DNA of 5,663 bases from an uncultured Clostridia bacterium. Its GTDB lineage: Bacteria > Bacillota > Clostridia > Oscillospirales > Acutalibacteraceae. Below the pieces are notes generated by a model. The model was not told the origin of the DNA and did not search any database. It worked only from the letters and a program-made list of their open reading frames with translations. The number at the start of each line of letters is the position of its first letter. Position 1 is the stretch's first letter. A program made the translations under genes and the position numbers. The stretch lies in assembly GCA_945875045.1 (NCBI GenBank), contig CAMCIX010000119.1, positions 1 through 5,663 of the forward strand, written 5' to 3'. Positions 1 to 5,307 of this stretch are shown here, one piece after another.

Positions 1-203
1 CTATATCCATCCGAAGTGATTTGTTTGTATTTTGGGGAAGTTACGAAATTGATTTCAACAACGCTTTTATAATTGTCTTCTGCAAACTTTTTGATTGACT
101 CTGTCTTTCCAATTTGTCTGGGTCCTTTTACTATAAGAGGCCTTCTATTTTCGCTATTTTTCCAATCCATTAAATATGTGTCGATTTTTCTTTTTAAATA
201 CAT
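1..203 (-). CDS. AAA-family ATPase (DUF4143/AAA_14 type), 3' end cut by window edge
   Basis: This is the N-terminal 67 codons of a gene that runs off the left edge. The protein begins MYLKRKIDTYLMDW and has a Walker A P-loop, GPRQIGKT, at about residues 28-35, preceded by the strand RPLIVK. An N-terminal KRKIDTYLMDWKN-type segment followed by RRPLIVKGPRQIGKT is typical of the AAA_14/DUF4143 family, usually about 400 residues long. Members bind ATP, but their cellular role is poorly defined. The ATG at 203 is preceded by GGAGGT with a 7-base gap, which decides the start. A separate promoter lies upstream, so it is not simply read through from the integrase. It could be host DNA flanking the element or an element gene; the window does not settle this. 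The family call rests on the P-loop and N-terminal context only. Confidence 0.8.
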   Translation of the reverse strand, partial: MYLKRKIDTYLMDWKNSENRRPLIVKGPRQIGKTESIKKFAEDNYKSVVEINFVTSPKYKQITSDGY

Positions 204-236
204 AAAGTTTACCTCCAAAATGTATTCATCGATTAT

Positions 237-265
237 ATTATACACAAATCTGTGCGAATATGCAA
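237..265 (-). promoter_or_regulatory. Sigma-70-type promoter for the AAA ATPase gene
   Basis: On the minus strand, TTGCAT (265-260) and TATAAT (242-237) are separated by exactly 17 bases, a near-ideal housekeeping promoter. Transcription would start near 230, giving a leader of roughly 27 bases that contains the GGAGGT site. The spacer carries the imperfect palindrome CACAGATTTGTG, which could be an operator, but nothing more supports that. Confidence 0.75.
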
Positions 266-333
266 TAACATTTCACATTTTTTAAAGCGAATATTTTGGT
301 TATTAAAACATTTATCCGGACAATTAAATAATT

Positions 334-507
334 TTACCTTCTATTTTTGTTATCTATTCCACCGTCGCTTAAAACTAATAGGGTAATTCCTAAACAGATG
401 AAAAATGTGCCCGTAGTAATCTCTACTTTATATAGCAAAGCATAATATCCTGTTTGAATGGTTAGACTCAAAAGCAATAACAAAACTATAATTTTAAAAA
501 TCTTCAT
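334..507 (-). CDS. Small membrane protein of unknown function (57 aa)
   Basis: I do not recognise this protein. It is 57 residues long and starts MKIFKIIVLLLLLSL. Two hydrophobic stretches (about residues 4-23 and 31-48) are joined by a short polar segment, and the tail is charged (DGGIDNKNRR), so it is probably a two-helix inner-membrane peptide. The ATG at 507 is preferred over an upstream in-frame ATG at 546: that one lies inside the end of the integrase gene and has no clear ribosome binding site, whereas 507 has AAGGAT about 8-10 bases upstream. It begins 26 bases after the integrase stop and reads the same way, so it may be co-transcribed. Depending on where the attachment site lies, it is either the last gene of the element or the first of the flank. 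Confidence 0.55.
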   Translation of the reverse strand: MKIFKIIVLLLLLSLTIQTGYYALLYKVEITTGTFFICLGITLLVLSDGGIDNKNRR

Positions 508-533
508 AAAAAAATATCCTTCCAAATTTAATA

Positions 534-1706
534 TTACATACACCAAGCTTCTTTGACTGTAACTTTAAATTTGTGAGGATATTTGATATTCACGGTTGTT
601 CCCATGTCGCTGTGACCGAGCCAATCCTGTATCATTTTCATCGGCACACCGTTTGCGAGCAGAAGCGATGCACAACTGTGTCTAAGGTCATGGAATCTGA
701 TTTGCTTTAAGCCATTATCCCGCAGTAAAATCTTGAAGTGATTTGTTACATAATCAGGTTTGATAATTTCGCCGATTGCATCTACACAGATATAGTCGGT
801 ATACTTTTTGCAGTATCCTCTGCGCATAATTCTTTGCATTTCATCTTGCTTGGCTTTTTCTTTCAGCAATGCATCTTCGACCTGCGGTATAAGCGGCAGT
901 GTCCGGTAGGATGACTTTGTTTTCATAACATCCATACCAACTATACCATCATCAGTTTTTATAACCTTATGGCTAATGCTTACGGTTTTATTATCAAAAT
1001 CGACCGCACTCCATTTAAGCCCCAACGCTTCGCTACGGCGGAGACCGAAGTAAGCCGCCAGAATAATAACAATATATATCGGGTCGTTTTCTGCTTTGTC
1101 GAGCAATTCTTTAAGCTCTGAAGCATTATAATATTTGCCGATATACTGTGTCGCTTTCGGACGATCTGCCTGGTCAACGGGATTTGTCGCTATAACTCTA
1201 CGCTTGACCGCAGATTTAAAAGCAAGGTGCAACAGCGAGTGGTGCCGCTGTGCCGAAGTACCTTTGAGTCCAAGCTTACGGATGTGGAAATAATAATCGT
1301 TTATCTCATCTCCTGTGATGTCTTTAACTTTAAGGTCACCGAGTGTTTTAAAGTACGGTATCATACGGCTTTCTATCATAGTTTTGTATCCCGTATAGGT
1401 AAGGGTTGAGATATTAGGCTTGTGCGACTCCAACCATTCGGGCAGATAATCTATGACCTGCATATTGGCTACTCGACTGCGTTCTTTTTCAGCGTGGCTC
1501 ATATTGTTTTGCAGATAAATATCGTCGCTGTTAAATTTTTCAAGCAGTTGATGAAGTCGGAAGTCAGCCTCACGTTTTGAACCTTTACCGCTTGCGAGGT
1601 CAAGGCTTTGCCATTTTTCTTTACGTTTACCGTTGGCATCATAAAGATTTATTACGGCGTACCACTTATTGTTCCTTTCAGCAAGGTGTCCTGTAATTCT
1701 TTTCAT
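534..1706 (-). CDS. int: Tyrosine recombinase / integrase (Tn916-type)
   Basis: Site-specific recombinase that would integrate and excise the element; 390 residues, normal for the family. Residues 1-60 resemble an arm-type DNA-binding domain, about 80-175 form the SAM-like core-binding domain, and about 190-390 the catalytic domain. Visible catalytic residues are R223 (GLRRSEALGL), K262 or K264 (KTKSSYRTLPL), H339 and R342 (FHDLRHS), H365 (WLGHSD) and probable nucleophile Y376 (NIKYPH). The ATG at 1706 (MKRITGH) is chosen over an upstream in-frame start at 1781, because GGGAG sits 8 bases before it and the extra 25 residues are charged and overlap the preceding gene. It starts 4 bases after the Xis-like stop, so the two are probably translationally coupled. 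Oddity: Y376 is 11 residues after H365, where 9 or 10 is usual. Confidence 0.96.
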   Translation of the reverse strand: MKRITGHLAERNNKWYAVINLYDANGKRKEKWQSLDLASGKGSKREADFRLHQLLEKFNSDDIYLQNNMSHAEKERSRVANMQVIDYLPEWLESHKPNISTLTYTGYKTMIESRMIPYFKTLGDLKVKDITGDEINDYYFHIRKLGLKGTSAQRHHSLLHLAFKSAVKRRVIATNPVDQADRPKATQYIGKYYNASELKELLDKAENDPIYIVIILAAYFGLRRSEALGLKWSAVDFDNKTVSISHKVIKTDDGIVGMDVMKTKSSYRTLPLIPQVEDALLKEKAKQDEMQRIMRRGYCKKYTDYICVDAIGEIIKPDYVTNHFKILLRDNGLKQIRFHDLRHSCASLLLANGVPMKMIQDWLGHSDMGTTVNIKYPHKFKVTVKEAWCM

Positions 1707-1710
1707 TTTT

Positions 1711-2034
1711 TCACGCTCCCTTCCTTTGAGATTCTCCTTCCTTTTCTCGGGCAATACCAACACTATCACACTTTTTCCCACAAGTCCAGCACTTTAAGTG
1801 ATTTTCAGGGGCTGTCGGGGACAAGATTTGATAGTTACTCTCATCGGCTAAGTATTCAATCAAGCAGACCTTCGGCACAATTATTTTCTTGCCCTGCCTT
1901 ATACTGCCGATTTCACCTTCTTTGATAAGTCTGTAAACGGAATTCTTTCCTATTCTCAGCAGTCTTATCACATCCGGCACGGTCAACACATCAGGTTCGT
2001 TCTTAAACATTGTATAATAATATCTGTTATTCAT
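1711..2034 (-). CDS. xis: Excisionase-like helix-turn-helix protein with a Cys-rich tail
   Basis: Likely the recombination directionality factor partnering the integrase, or a regulator of it. Residues 17-62 form a MerR/excisionase-type HTH: LTVPDVIRLLRIGKNSVYRLI, then the wing GSIRQGKKIIVPKVCLIEYL. Standalone excisionases of this kind usually end soon after this domain (about 65-70 residues). Here a further 40 residues follow, with C82, C85 and C89 (CWTCGKKC) and a charged end. The ATG at 2034 has AAAGGA 6 bases upstream. The gene begins 42 bases after the relaxase stop and ends 4 bases before the integrase start; its last codons include the integrase ribosome binding site. The Xis role is inferred from position and fold; a transcriptional repressor is the main alternative. 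Confidence 0.85.
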   Translation of the reverse strand: MNNRYYYTMFKNEPDVLTVPDVIRLLRIGKNSVYRLIKEGEIGSIRQGKKIIVPKVCLIEYLADESNYQILSPTAPENHLKCWTCGKKCDSVGIAREKEGESQRKGA

Positions 2035-2047
2035 TGTGATTCCTTTC

Positions 2048-2072
2048 TAAAAGATTTCCGTACCGGAGATCT
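2048..2072 (-). terminator. Weak hairpin between relaxase and xis, possible attenuator
   Basis: On the minus strand AGATCTCCG-GTA-CGGAAATCT forms a 9-position stem with one C/A mismatch (2072-2052), followed by a short run of T (2051-2048 region, CTTTTAG). It could partly separate mob from xis-int expression. The T run is short, so strong termination is unlikely. Confidence 0.35.
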
Positions 2073-2076
2073 CATT

Positions 2077-3564
2077 TTACATACTAAATTTAATTTCGTT
2101 TTGTTCTTCTGACAGTTCTTCGGGGAGACTGTCATCGGTGCTGTCTGTTGCGGCAGAGACAAGCCCTACCGCAAGACCGATAACCGCACCGAGATTCGAA
2201 GCATTCTGTTCCGCCTCTATCCGCTTTCTGCGTTCCTCGGGGTCTTCACTGCCGTCTGTTATACCAGCCAATTCACGCAGAGCAGAGCCCCAAACACCGC
2301 TGATGCTACCGAGGCTCCTACCGATATTGCCGTTCTGATAAGCCAAGTCCGTCTGTCGGTCTTGACCGAAGCTTTCGCTATAGCTGCTTCCAACTGAGAA
2401 CCCTTGTCCAAGGTATCTTTCATAATACTTTCTAGATTCTTCCCAGCCTGTTCTTCGTGGGATTTCATTCGGTGCATTATGTTCTCCACCACCGTCTGCT
2501 GAGTCTTCAGCTTGTCCTCCACTCGATTGAGCAGTCGATTGATGAAATCCGCCTCGGCTTTTGTCCATCCGTCCACCATAGATTCCATTTTCGACACAGT
2601 CAGAAGTGTTTTCATCAACTCGTATACCTTCGGCTGAAAGTCCACCGCCGACTGTAACAGACCTACCATCGTATCCCAGTCCTTTTCCTGAATCGGAACC
2701 ATAACGGGCAGAGCGTCTTTGCGCATCTCGGTTATTCCTTGTGCGTTTTTCCTCGTAAGGTTCTCCACCAAACTGTTTTCTGTTCTTGTAGTGTTGTTGT
2801 CTGAATTGTAATTCATATTCAATATTCTCCTTTAAGTATTTTTCGTCATGCAGTGTTCTGTCTCTGCACTTTTTACCGTTTGGACAAGTGAAAGTTATAT
2901 ATTTTCTTTCCGCCGTCCATAAAACTTCGTAACCGCAACGATTCATTTGCTTAATAAATTCGTCACGGCTGCCGCTTTTCTTCATAGCAGTGTCGATTGT
3001 TGACATCAGCTTGAACTTCCAGCTCTCACCTTTCATAGCCGCATGATACTCTCGGGCGTTCATTTTTGTACCGCCGCCGGTATAGGGTTTTAAAGTTTCG
3101 AGGCCGTACGATTGGCATATCAAATCACTGATACCACGCAATTGTTTTAATGTGTTGGGCGATTGTCTTAGCTTATAACCGTCCTCAAAGCCAACCGAGT
3201 TTATAACAAAATGGGAATGTATATGCTCGGCATCGCTGTGAGTAGTGACAAGTACTTCGTGTCCCGCCCAAGCTTGCTTTGCAAATTCCAAAGCGATTTG
3301 ATGGGCTGTTTCAGCATTTACATTTTCCTTTGGTGAAAAGGATTGCACATACTGATAAAAATTTATTCCGTCGGTTTTTCCGTAAGCGGTTTTTGTAGCC
3401 ATAAATTCTTTGAAAGCATTCTCACCTTTGCAGTTAACACCGCTTACAAGCCTGCAGCCGCTCTCCCCGTCCCTGACCTTACAGTCTTGAAGACAGTAAT
3501 TTATAAGTCCACGCATCGCACTCAGACCTTGCTTTGCCTCGGGGATATAAATTACTGTTGCCAT
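2077..3564 (-). CDS. Mobilization relaxase, MOBP-type (Relaxase family PF03432)
   Basis: Relaxase that would nick oriT, attach to the 5' end of the transferred strand and lead it into the recipient; 495 residues. The N-terminal nuclease domain holds the metal-binding triad H109-x4-H114-I-H116-S-H118 followed by N122 (HSDAEHIHSHFVIN). Y23 (GLINYCLQ) is the likely catalytic tyrosine, and FYQYVQSFSP at 69-78 is the usual family strand. Residues about 275-435 are low-complexity, rich in Gly, Ser, Asp and Arg, and correspond to the stretch that also encodes another gene in a second frame. The last 60 residues include a hydrophobic segment (ASNLGAVIGLAVGLVSAAT). The ATG at 3564 lies 13 bases inside the end of mobC and has GGGGGAT 6-7 bases upstream, so the two are coupled. 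No coupling-protein gene is nearby, as expected for a mobilizable element. Confidence 0.93.
   Translation of the reverse strand: MATVIYIPEAKQGLSAMRGLINYCLQDCKVRDGESGCRLVSGVNCKGENAFKEFMATKTAYGKTDGINFYQYVQSFSPKENVNAETAHQIALEFAKQAWAGHEVLVTTHSDAEHIHSHFVINSVGFEDGYKLRQSPNTLKQLRGISDLICQSYGLETLKPYTGGGTKMNAREYHAAMKGESWKFKLMSTIDTAMKKSGSRDEFIKQMNRCGYEVLWTAERKYITFTCPNGKKCRDRTLHDEKYLKENIEYELQFRQQHYKNRKQFGGEPYEEKRTRNNRDAQRRSARYGSDSGKGLGYDGRSVTVGGGLSAEGIRVDENTSDCVENGIYGGRMDKSRGGFHQSTAQSSGGQAEDSADGGGEHNAPNEIPRRTGWEESRKYYERYLGQGFSVGSSYSESFGQDRQTDLAYQNGNIGRSLGSISGVWGSALRELAGITDGSEDPEERRKRIEAEQNASNLGAVIGLAVGLVSAATDSTDDSLPEELSEEQNEIKFSM
2259..2816 (-). CDS. Nested mobilization accessory protein, coiled coil with C-terminal membrane anchor
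   Basis: This 185-residue protein is encoded entirely inside the relaxase gene, same strand, shifted by one base. It starts MNYNSDNNTT; residues 85-150 are heptad-rich and helical (FINRLLNRVEDKLKTQQTVV and onward), and about 158-183 form a hydrophobic tail (AISVGASVASAVFGALLC). Support for a real gene: a long open frame, amphipathic helix and membrane segment of normal protein composition, a strong ribosome binding site, and a relaxase product that turns low-complexity over most of the overlap. The ATG at 2816 is chosen; an in-frame TTG at 2822 is only 4 bases from the site. By analogy with mbeB/mbeD nested in mbeA of ColE1, it may stabilise the relaxosome or tether it to the membrane. That role is inferred; I see no named family. 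Confidence 0.75.
   Translation of the reverse strand: MNYNSDNNTTRTENSLVENLTRKNAQGITEMRKDALPVMVPIQEKDWDTMVGLLQSAVDFQPKVYELMKTLLTVSKMESMVDGWTKAEADFINRLLNRVEDKLKTQQTVVENIMHRMKSHEEQAGKNLESIMKDTLDKGSQLEAAIAKASVKTDRRTWLIRTAISVGASVASAVFGALLCVNWLV
2826..2833 (-). promoter_or_regulatory. Internal ribosome binding site for the nested gene
   Basis: AAAGGAGA lies in the middle of the relaxase coding sequence, 9-10 bases before the ATG at 2816. It is among the strongest Shine-Dalgarno matches in the window, and it settles both the reality and the start of the nested gene. Confidence 0.75.
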
Positions 3565-3881
3565 TCTTTATCCCCCGATAAATTCAAAAGCAAATCATAA
3601 ACCCTGTTTTGATTTTCGATTACCGATTTTAAATCAGGAACATAAGCCGCGCCCGAATTAACCTTGGCGGCAATTTGGTTTAGGTTATTGCCGATGCGTT
3701 TAAGTTCAATAATTATCGGTGCAGTATCGGGCGGCAGCACAATTTCGGTTTGCCTTGTCAGAGCCACGATAAATTCTGTCAAATTCATCTTAGCTCTCTT
3801 TGCCTTTGTAATGATTTCCGATTTTTCCGTTTTTGTAAGCCGTACCGTCAGCGTTTCATTACGCATGCGATTTGCGCTCAT
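3552..3881 (-). CDS. mobC: MobC-like relaxosome accessory protein
   Basis: Small DNA-binding protein (109 residues) that would bind oriT and help the relaxase open it. Residues 8-45 read as a ribbon-helix-helix domain (NETLTVRLTKTEKSEIITKA, then NLTEFIVALTRQ). Residues 56-77 carry the characteristic MobC (PF05713) segment IELKRIGNNLNQIAAKVNSG. The ATG at 3881 is preferred, with GGGAG 8 bases upstream; a GTG at 3890 overlaps that site. Its 3' end overlaps the relaxase start by 13 bases, the usual mobC-relaxase arrangement. A TATAAA (3906-3901) lies just upstream, but I see no convincing -35 box, and a hairpin occupies that place. It may therefore be autoregulated by binding there. Confidence 0.9.
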   Translation of the reverse strand: MSANRMRNETLTVRLTKTEKSEIITKAKRAKMNLTEFIVALTRQTEIVLPPDTAPIIIELKRIGNNLNQIAAKVNSGAAYVPDLKSVIENQNRVYDLLLNLSGDKEWQQ

Positions 3882-3911
3882 TTTTATCACTCCCTTGTTT
3901 TTTATAGTGGG

Positions 3912-3929
3912 TTCGGGCTACCGCCCGAA
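3912..3929. repeat. Inverted repeat upstream of mobC
   Basis: TTCGGGC-TACC-GCCCGAA: a perfect 7-base stem with a 4-base loop. It sits 31 bases before the mobC start and overlaps where a -35 box would lie for the TATAAA at 3906-3901, so it may be a binding site for MobC or another regulator. Confidence 0.6.
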
Positions 3930-3934
3930 ATTTA

Positions 3935-3960
3935 AGCGTTTCGGCGGACAGCCGGACGCT
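3935..3960. repeat. Inverted repeat in the oriT region
   Basis: AGCGT-TT-CGGC-GGACA-GCCG-G-ACGCT: a 9-base-pair stem with a small internal loop. It is the second of a series of hairpins between mobC and the nick region. Confidence 0.5.
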
Positions 3961-3968
3961 CTGCTTGC

Positions 3969-3986
3969 CCCGGACTAAAGTCCGGG
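3969..3986. repeat. Inverted repeat in the oriT region
   Basis: CCCGGACTAAAGTCCGGG: arms of 8 bases around AA (7 base pairs if a 4-base loop is kept). No T run follows on either strand, so it is not a standard terminator. A DNA-level role in the origin is more likely. Confidence 0.6.
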
Positions 3987-4001
3987 TAATGAAAACCCGA
4001 A

Positions 4002-4013
4002 GTTTCCGGAAAC
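4002..4013. repeat. 12-base perfect palindrome GTTTCCGGAAAC
   Basis: A perfect palindrome whose right half overlaps the left arm of the oriT inverted repeat at 4010. Protein binding would compete with or support relaxosome assembly. Confidence 0.5.
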
Positions 4014-4066
4014 GCCCCAAATTCGCGTTTTAATTATTCAGTGGGGTGTTTACCTATCCTTTCCGT
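4010..4066 (+). other. oriT: Probable oriT: inverted repeat plus RP4-like nick region
   Basis: AAACGCCCCA (4010-4019) and TGGGGTGTTT (4042-4051) form a 10-base inverted repeat with one mismatch and a 22-base spacer. Directly after the right arm comes ACCTATCCTTTCC (4052-4064). RP4 has the same order: an inverted repeat bound by TraJ whose right arm runs into CACCTATCCTG|C, with the nick after the G. The match over ACCTATCCT is complete; the G is replaced by T here. The nick would fall on the plus strand near 4061/4062. Transfer would then lead with the RepA-like side and bring mobC and the relaxase gene in last. A MOBP relaxase and MobC gene next door support the call. The exact nick is inferred. 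Confidence 0.7.
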
Positions 4067-4120
4067 AATTTCGCCACACAGGGCAAACCACGGGCAATAC
4101 AAGGCAGAAGAAAGGAATAA

Positions 4121-4191
4121 TGCAACAATGCAAAGGCAGTAGAATGTCTCCTTGATTTACAATGCAATCCTGACACCTTGCAATGTTGCAA
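4121..4191. repeat. 13-base inverted repeat around a 44-base spacer, downstream of the RepA-like gene
   Basis: TGCAACAATGCAA (4121-4133) matches the minus-strand TGCAACATTGCAA (4190-4178) at 12 of 13 positions. The right copy also reads as two TTGCAA units separated by CA. A third, partial unit (AATGCAAT) lies in between at 4161-4168. The RNA of the RepA-like gene could fold here just past its stop codon; alternatively these are protein-binding sites next to oriT. There is no T run, so it is not a standard terminator. Confidence 0.5.
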
Positions 4192-4194
4192 TCT

Positions 4195-5217
4195 TTATTC
4201 GGGGATATACCACACCCAACCTTTACCTACCTTTTTGGATTTAATGTTTTTGATATTTTTCTTGGCTTCGTTAACGGTGCGATTAGAAATAATTTTATTC
4301 TTAGCCGCCTTAAAAATATCATCGGCATAAACCTCTTTGCCGCCGTCGAGCATATCCAAAATAAGTTCTTCGGCTTTTGCGGTTTTGGTACCTTCAGTAT
4401 AACCATTCAATAATTCCTCTGCTGTGATTTCACTGTAACCCTCAAGCCAACGAAAGCCCTCCTCGTTGCCGAGATTAAAAGCCATAGATTTTCCCTCGGG
4501 TGCGAGAGAAGATTTATCGTGAACCACCACTCTGACATACGGCTGATTTTTAAGCCTGCCCACAAGCAAAACACTTCTTGCGGCGGCTCGGAAATCTATC
4601 GAGCCCAGTCCTCGGTATTGACTGCTGTTGCCCTTGGCTTTGTTAAGGTGACCCACTAAAATAATTGCACAGCCTGTCCTTTCAGCAACGGCGGAGAGTT
4701 TTTTCAGCACTCCGCGGATTTCGTTAGCACGGTTCATATCTATATCCTCACGGATATAACCTTGCATCGGGTCGAGTATCATAACCCGAGCACCCGTTTC
4801 AAGAATTGCCTTTTCGATTCGCTCGTCCGATAACGATAACGGATCAGTATCTTCAACGATGTTTATTACCTTTTCTTCATCGGCACCCGCCTCCATAAGC
4901 CGAGGCTTTATTGTATCGCCGAGACCGTCTTCCGCCGTTTGATAAATAACGGTTAAAGGTGATGTCAAATTCATACCGGGCAATCCTACTCCCGAAGAAC
5001 AAGCAGCGGCAAGTCTTAATGCAAAAGTCGTTTTACCTTCACCGGGGTCGCCTTGGATGATGACCATTTTTCCGAATGGGATGTACGGTTTCCACAGCCA
5101 TTCGATTTCTTGTAATTCAACCTCGCTCATCTTTTTGAGGTTGAGCGCTTTTTCTTTTTTCAAATTTAAACTCCTTTTCGCTGATTTTCTTTCTTGGGAT
5201 AGATTTGGCACAATCAT
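4195..5217 (-). CDS. RepA-like RecA-fold ATPase/helicase (AAA_25 type)
   Basis: A 340-residue ATPase of the hexameric RepA (RSF1010-type)/AAA_25 group. It has Walker A GDPGEGKT (56-63), an acidic strand QTAEDG (93-98), Walker B VMILDP (145-150), VGHLNKA (188-194) as the sensor strand, and YRGLGSIDFRAAARS (201-215). The C-terminal part (about 280-340) looks like a winged helix ending GKGWVWYIPE. The likely role is ATP-driven unwinding or handling of the element's DNA in replication or transfer. No primase or initiator is seen in the window, so autonomous replication is not shown. The ATG at 5217 fits AAAGGTGG at a 7-base gap; an ATG at 5223 touches that site, and a GTG at 5286 has no site. It is the first gene after the structured leader, and oriT lies just past its stop. 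Confidence 0.88.
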   Translation of the reverse strand: MIVPNLSQERKSAKRSLNLKKEKALNLKKMSEVELQEIEWLWKPYIPFGKMVIIQGDPGEGKTTFALRLAAACSSGVGLPGMNLTSPLTVIYQTAEDGLGDTIKPRLMEAGADEEKVINIVEDTDPLSLSDERIEKAILETGARVMILDPMQGYIREDIDMNRANEIRGVLKKLSAVAERTGCAIILVGHLNKAKGNSSQYRGLGSIDFRAAARSVLLVGRLKNQPYVRVVVHDKSSLAPEGKSMAFNLGNEEGFRWLEGYSEITAEELLNGYTEGTKTAKAEELILDMLDGGKEVYADDIFKAAKNKIISNRTVNEAKKNIKNIKSKKVGKGWVWYIPE

Positions 5218-5224
5218 ATACATC

Positions 5225-5232
5225 CCACCTTT
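5225..5232 (-). promoter_or_regulatory. Ribosome binding site of the RepA-like gene, part of a duplicated motif
   Basis: AAAGGTGG, 7 bases before the ATG at 5217. It is embedded in AACTTTTGAAAGGTGG (5240-5225), which closely repeats CACTTTTCAAAGGTGG at 5298-5283 (14 of 16 positions). The upstream copy is folded into a hairpin and is followed by no usable start codon. Confidence 0.65.
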
Positions 5233-5274
5233 CAAAAGTTTATTTTTATTGCAGAAACATTTTTGTTCCTGATG

Positions 5275-5307
5275 TAAGCGTACCACCTTTGAAAAGTGAT
5301 ACGCTTA
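5275..5307 (-). promoter_or_regulatory. Strong hairpin in the leader of the RepA-like gene
   Basis: TAAGCGTA (5307-5300) pairs with TACGCTTA (5282-5275). Inside it, CACTTT pairs with AAAGGTG with one bulged G. About 14 base pairs in all, and no T run follows, so it is not a terminator. It contains a decoy copy of the downstream ribosome binding site. Confidence 0.65.

Noticed and set aside
980..1177. 65-residue frame inside the integrase gene on the same strand
   Set aside because: No ribosome binding site and no protein-like composition; the integrase frame is continuous and fully conserved in motif over this stretch.
1707..1781. Longer integrase starting at 1781
   Set aside because: The added 25 residues are atypical for the family and overlap the Xis-like gene; GGGAG at the right distance supports 1706.
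2138..2657. Plus-strand frames opposite the relaxase and nested genes
   Set aside because: They are antisense to two overlapping coding frames, have no ribosome binding sites and no recognisable domains.
5218..5286. Longer RepA-like protein starting at GTG 5286
   Set aside because: The extra 23 residues (VRLHQEQKCFCNKNK...) cross the leader hairpin and the real ribosome binding site, and no Shine-Dalgarno sequence is positioned for that GTG.
5275..5307. Leader hairpin as a group II intron domain V
   Set aside because: It lacks the GNRA cap, the AGC catalytic triad and the two-base bulge expected, and no intron 5' end or reverse transcriptase gene is present.
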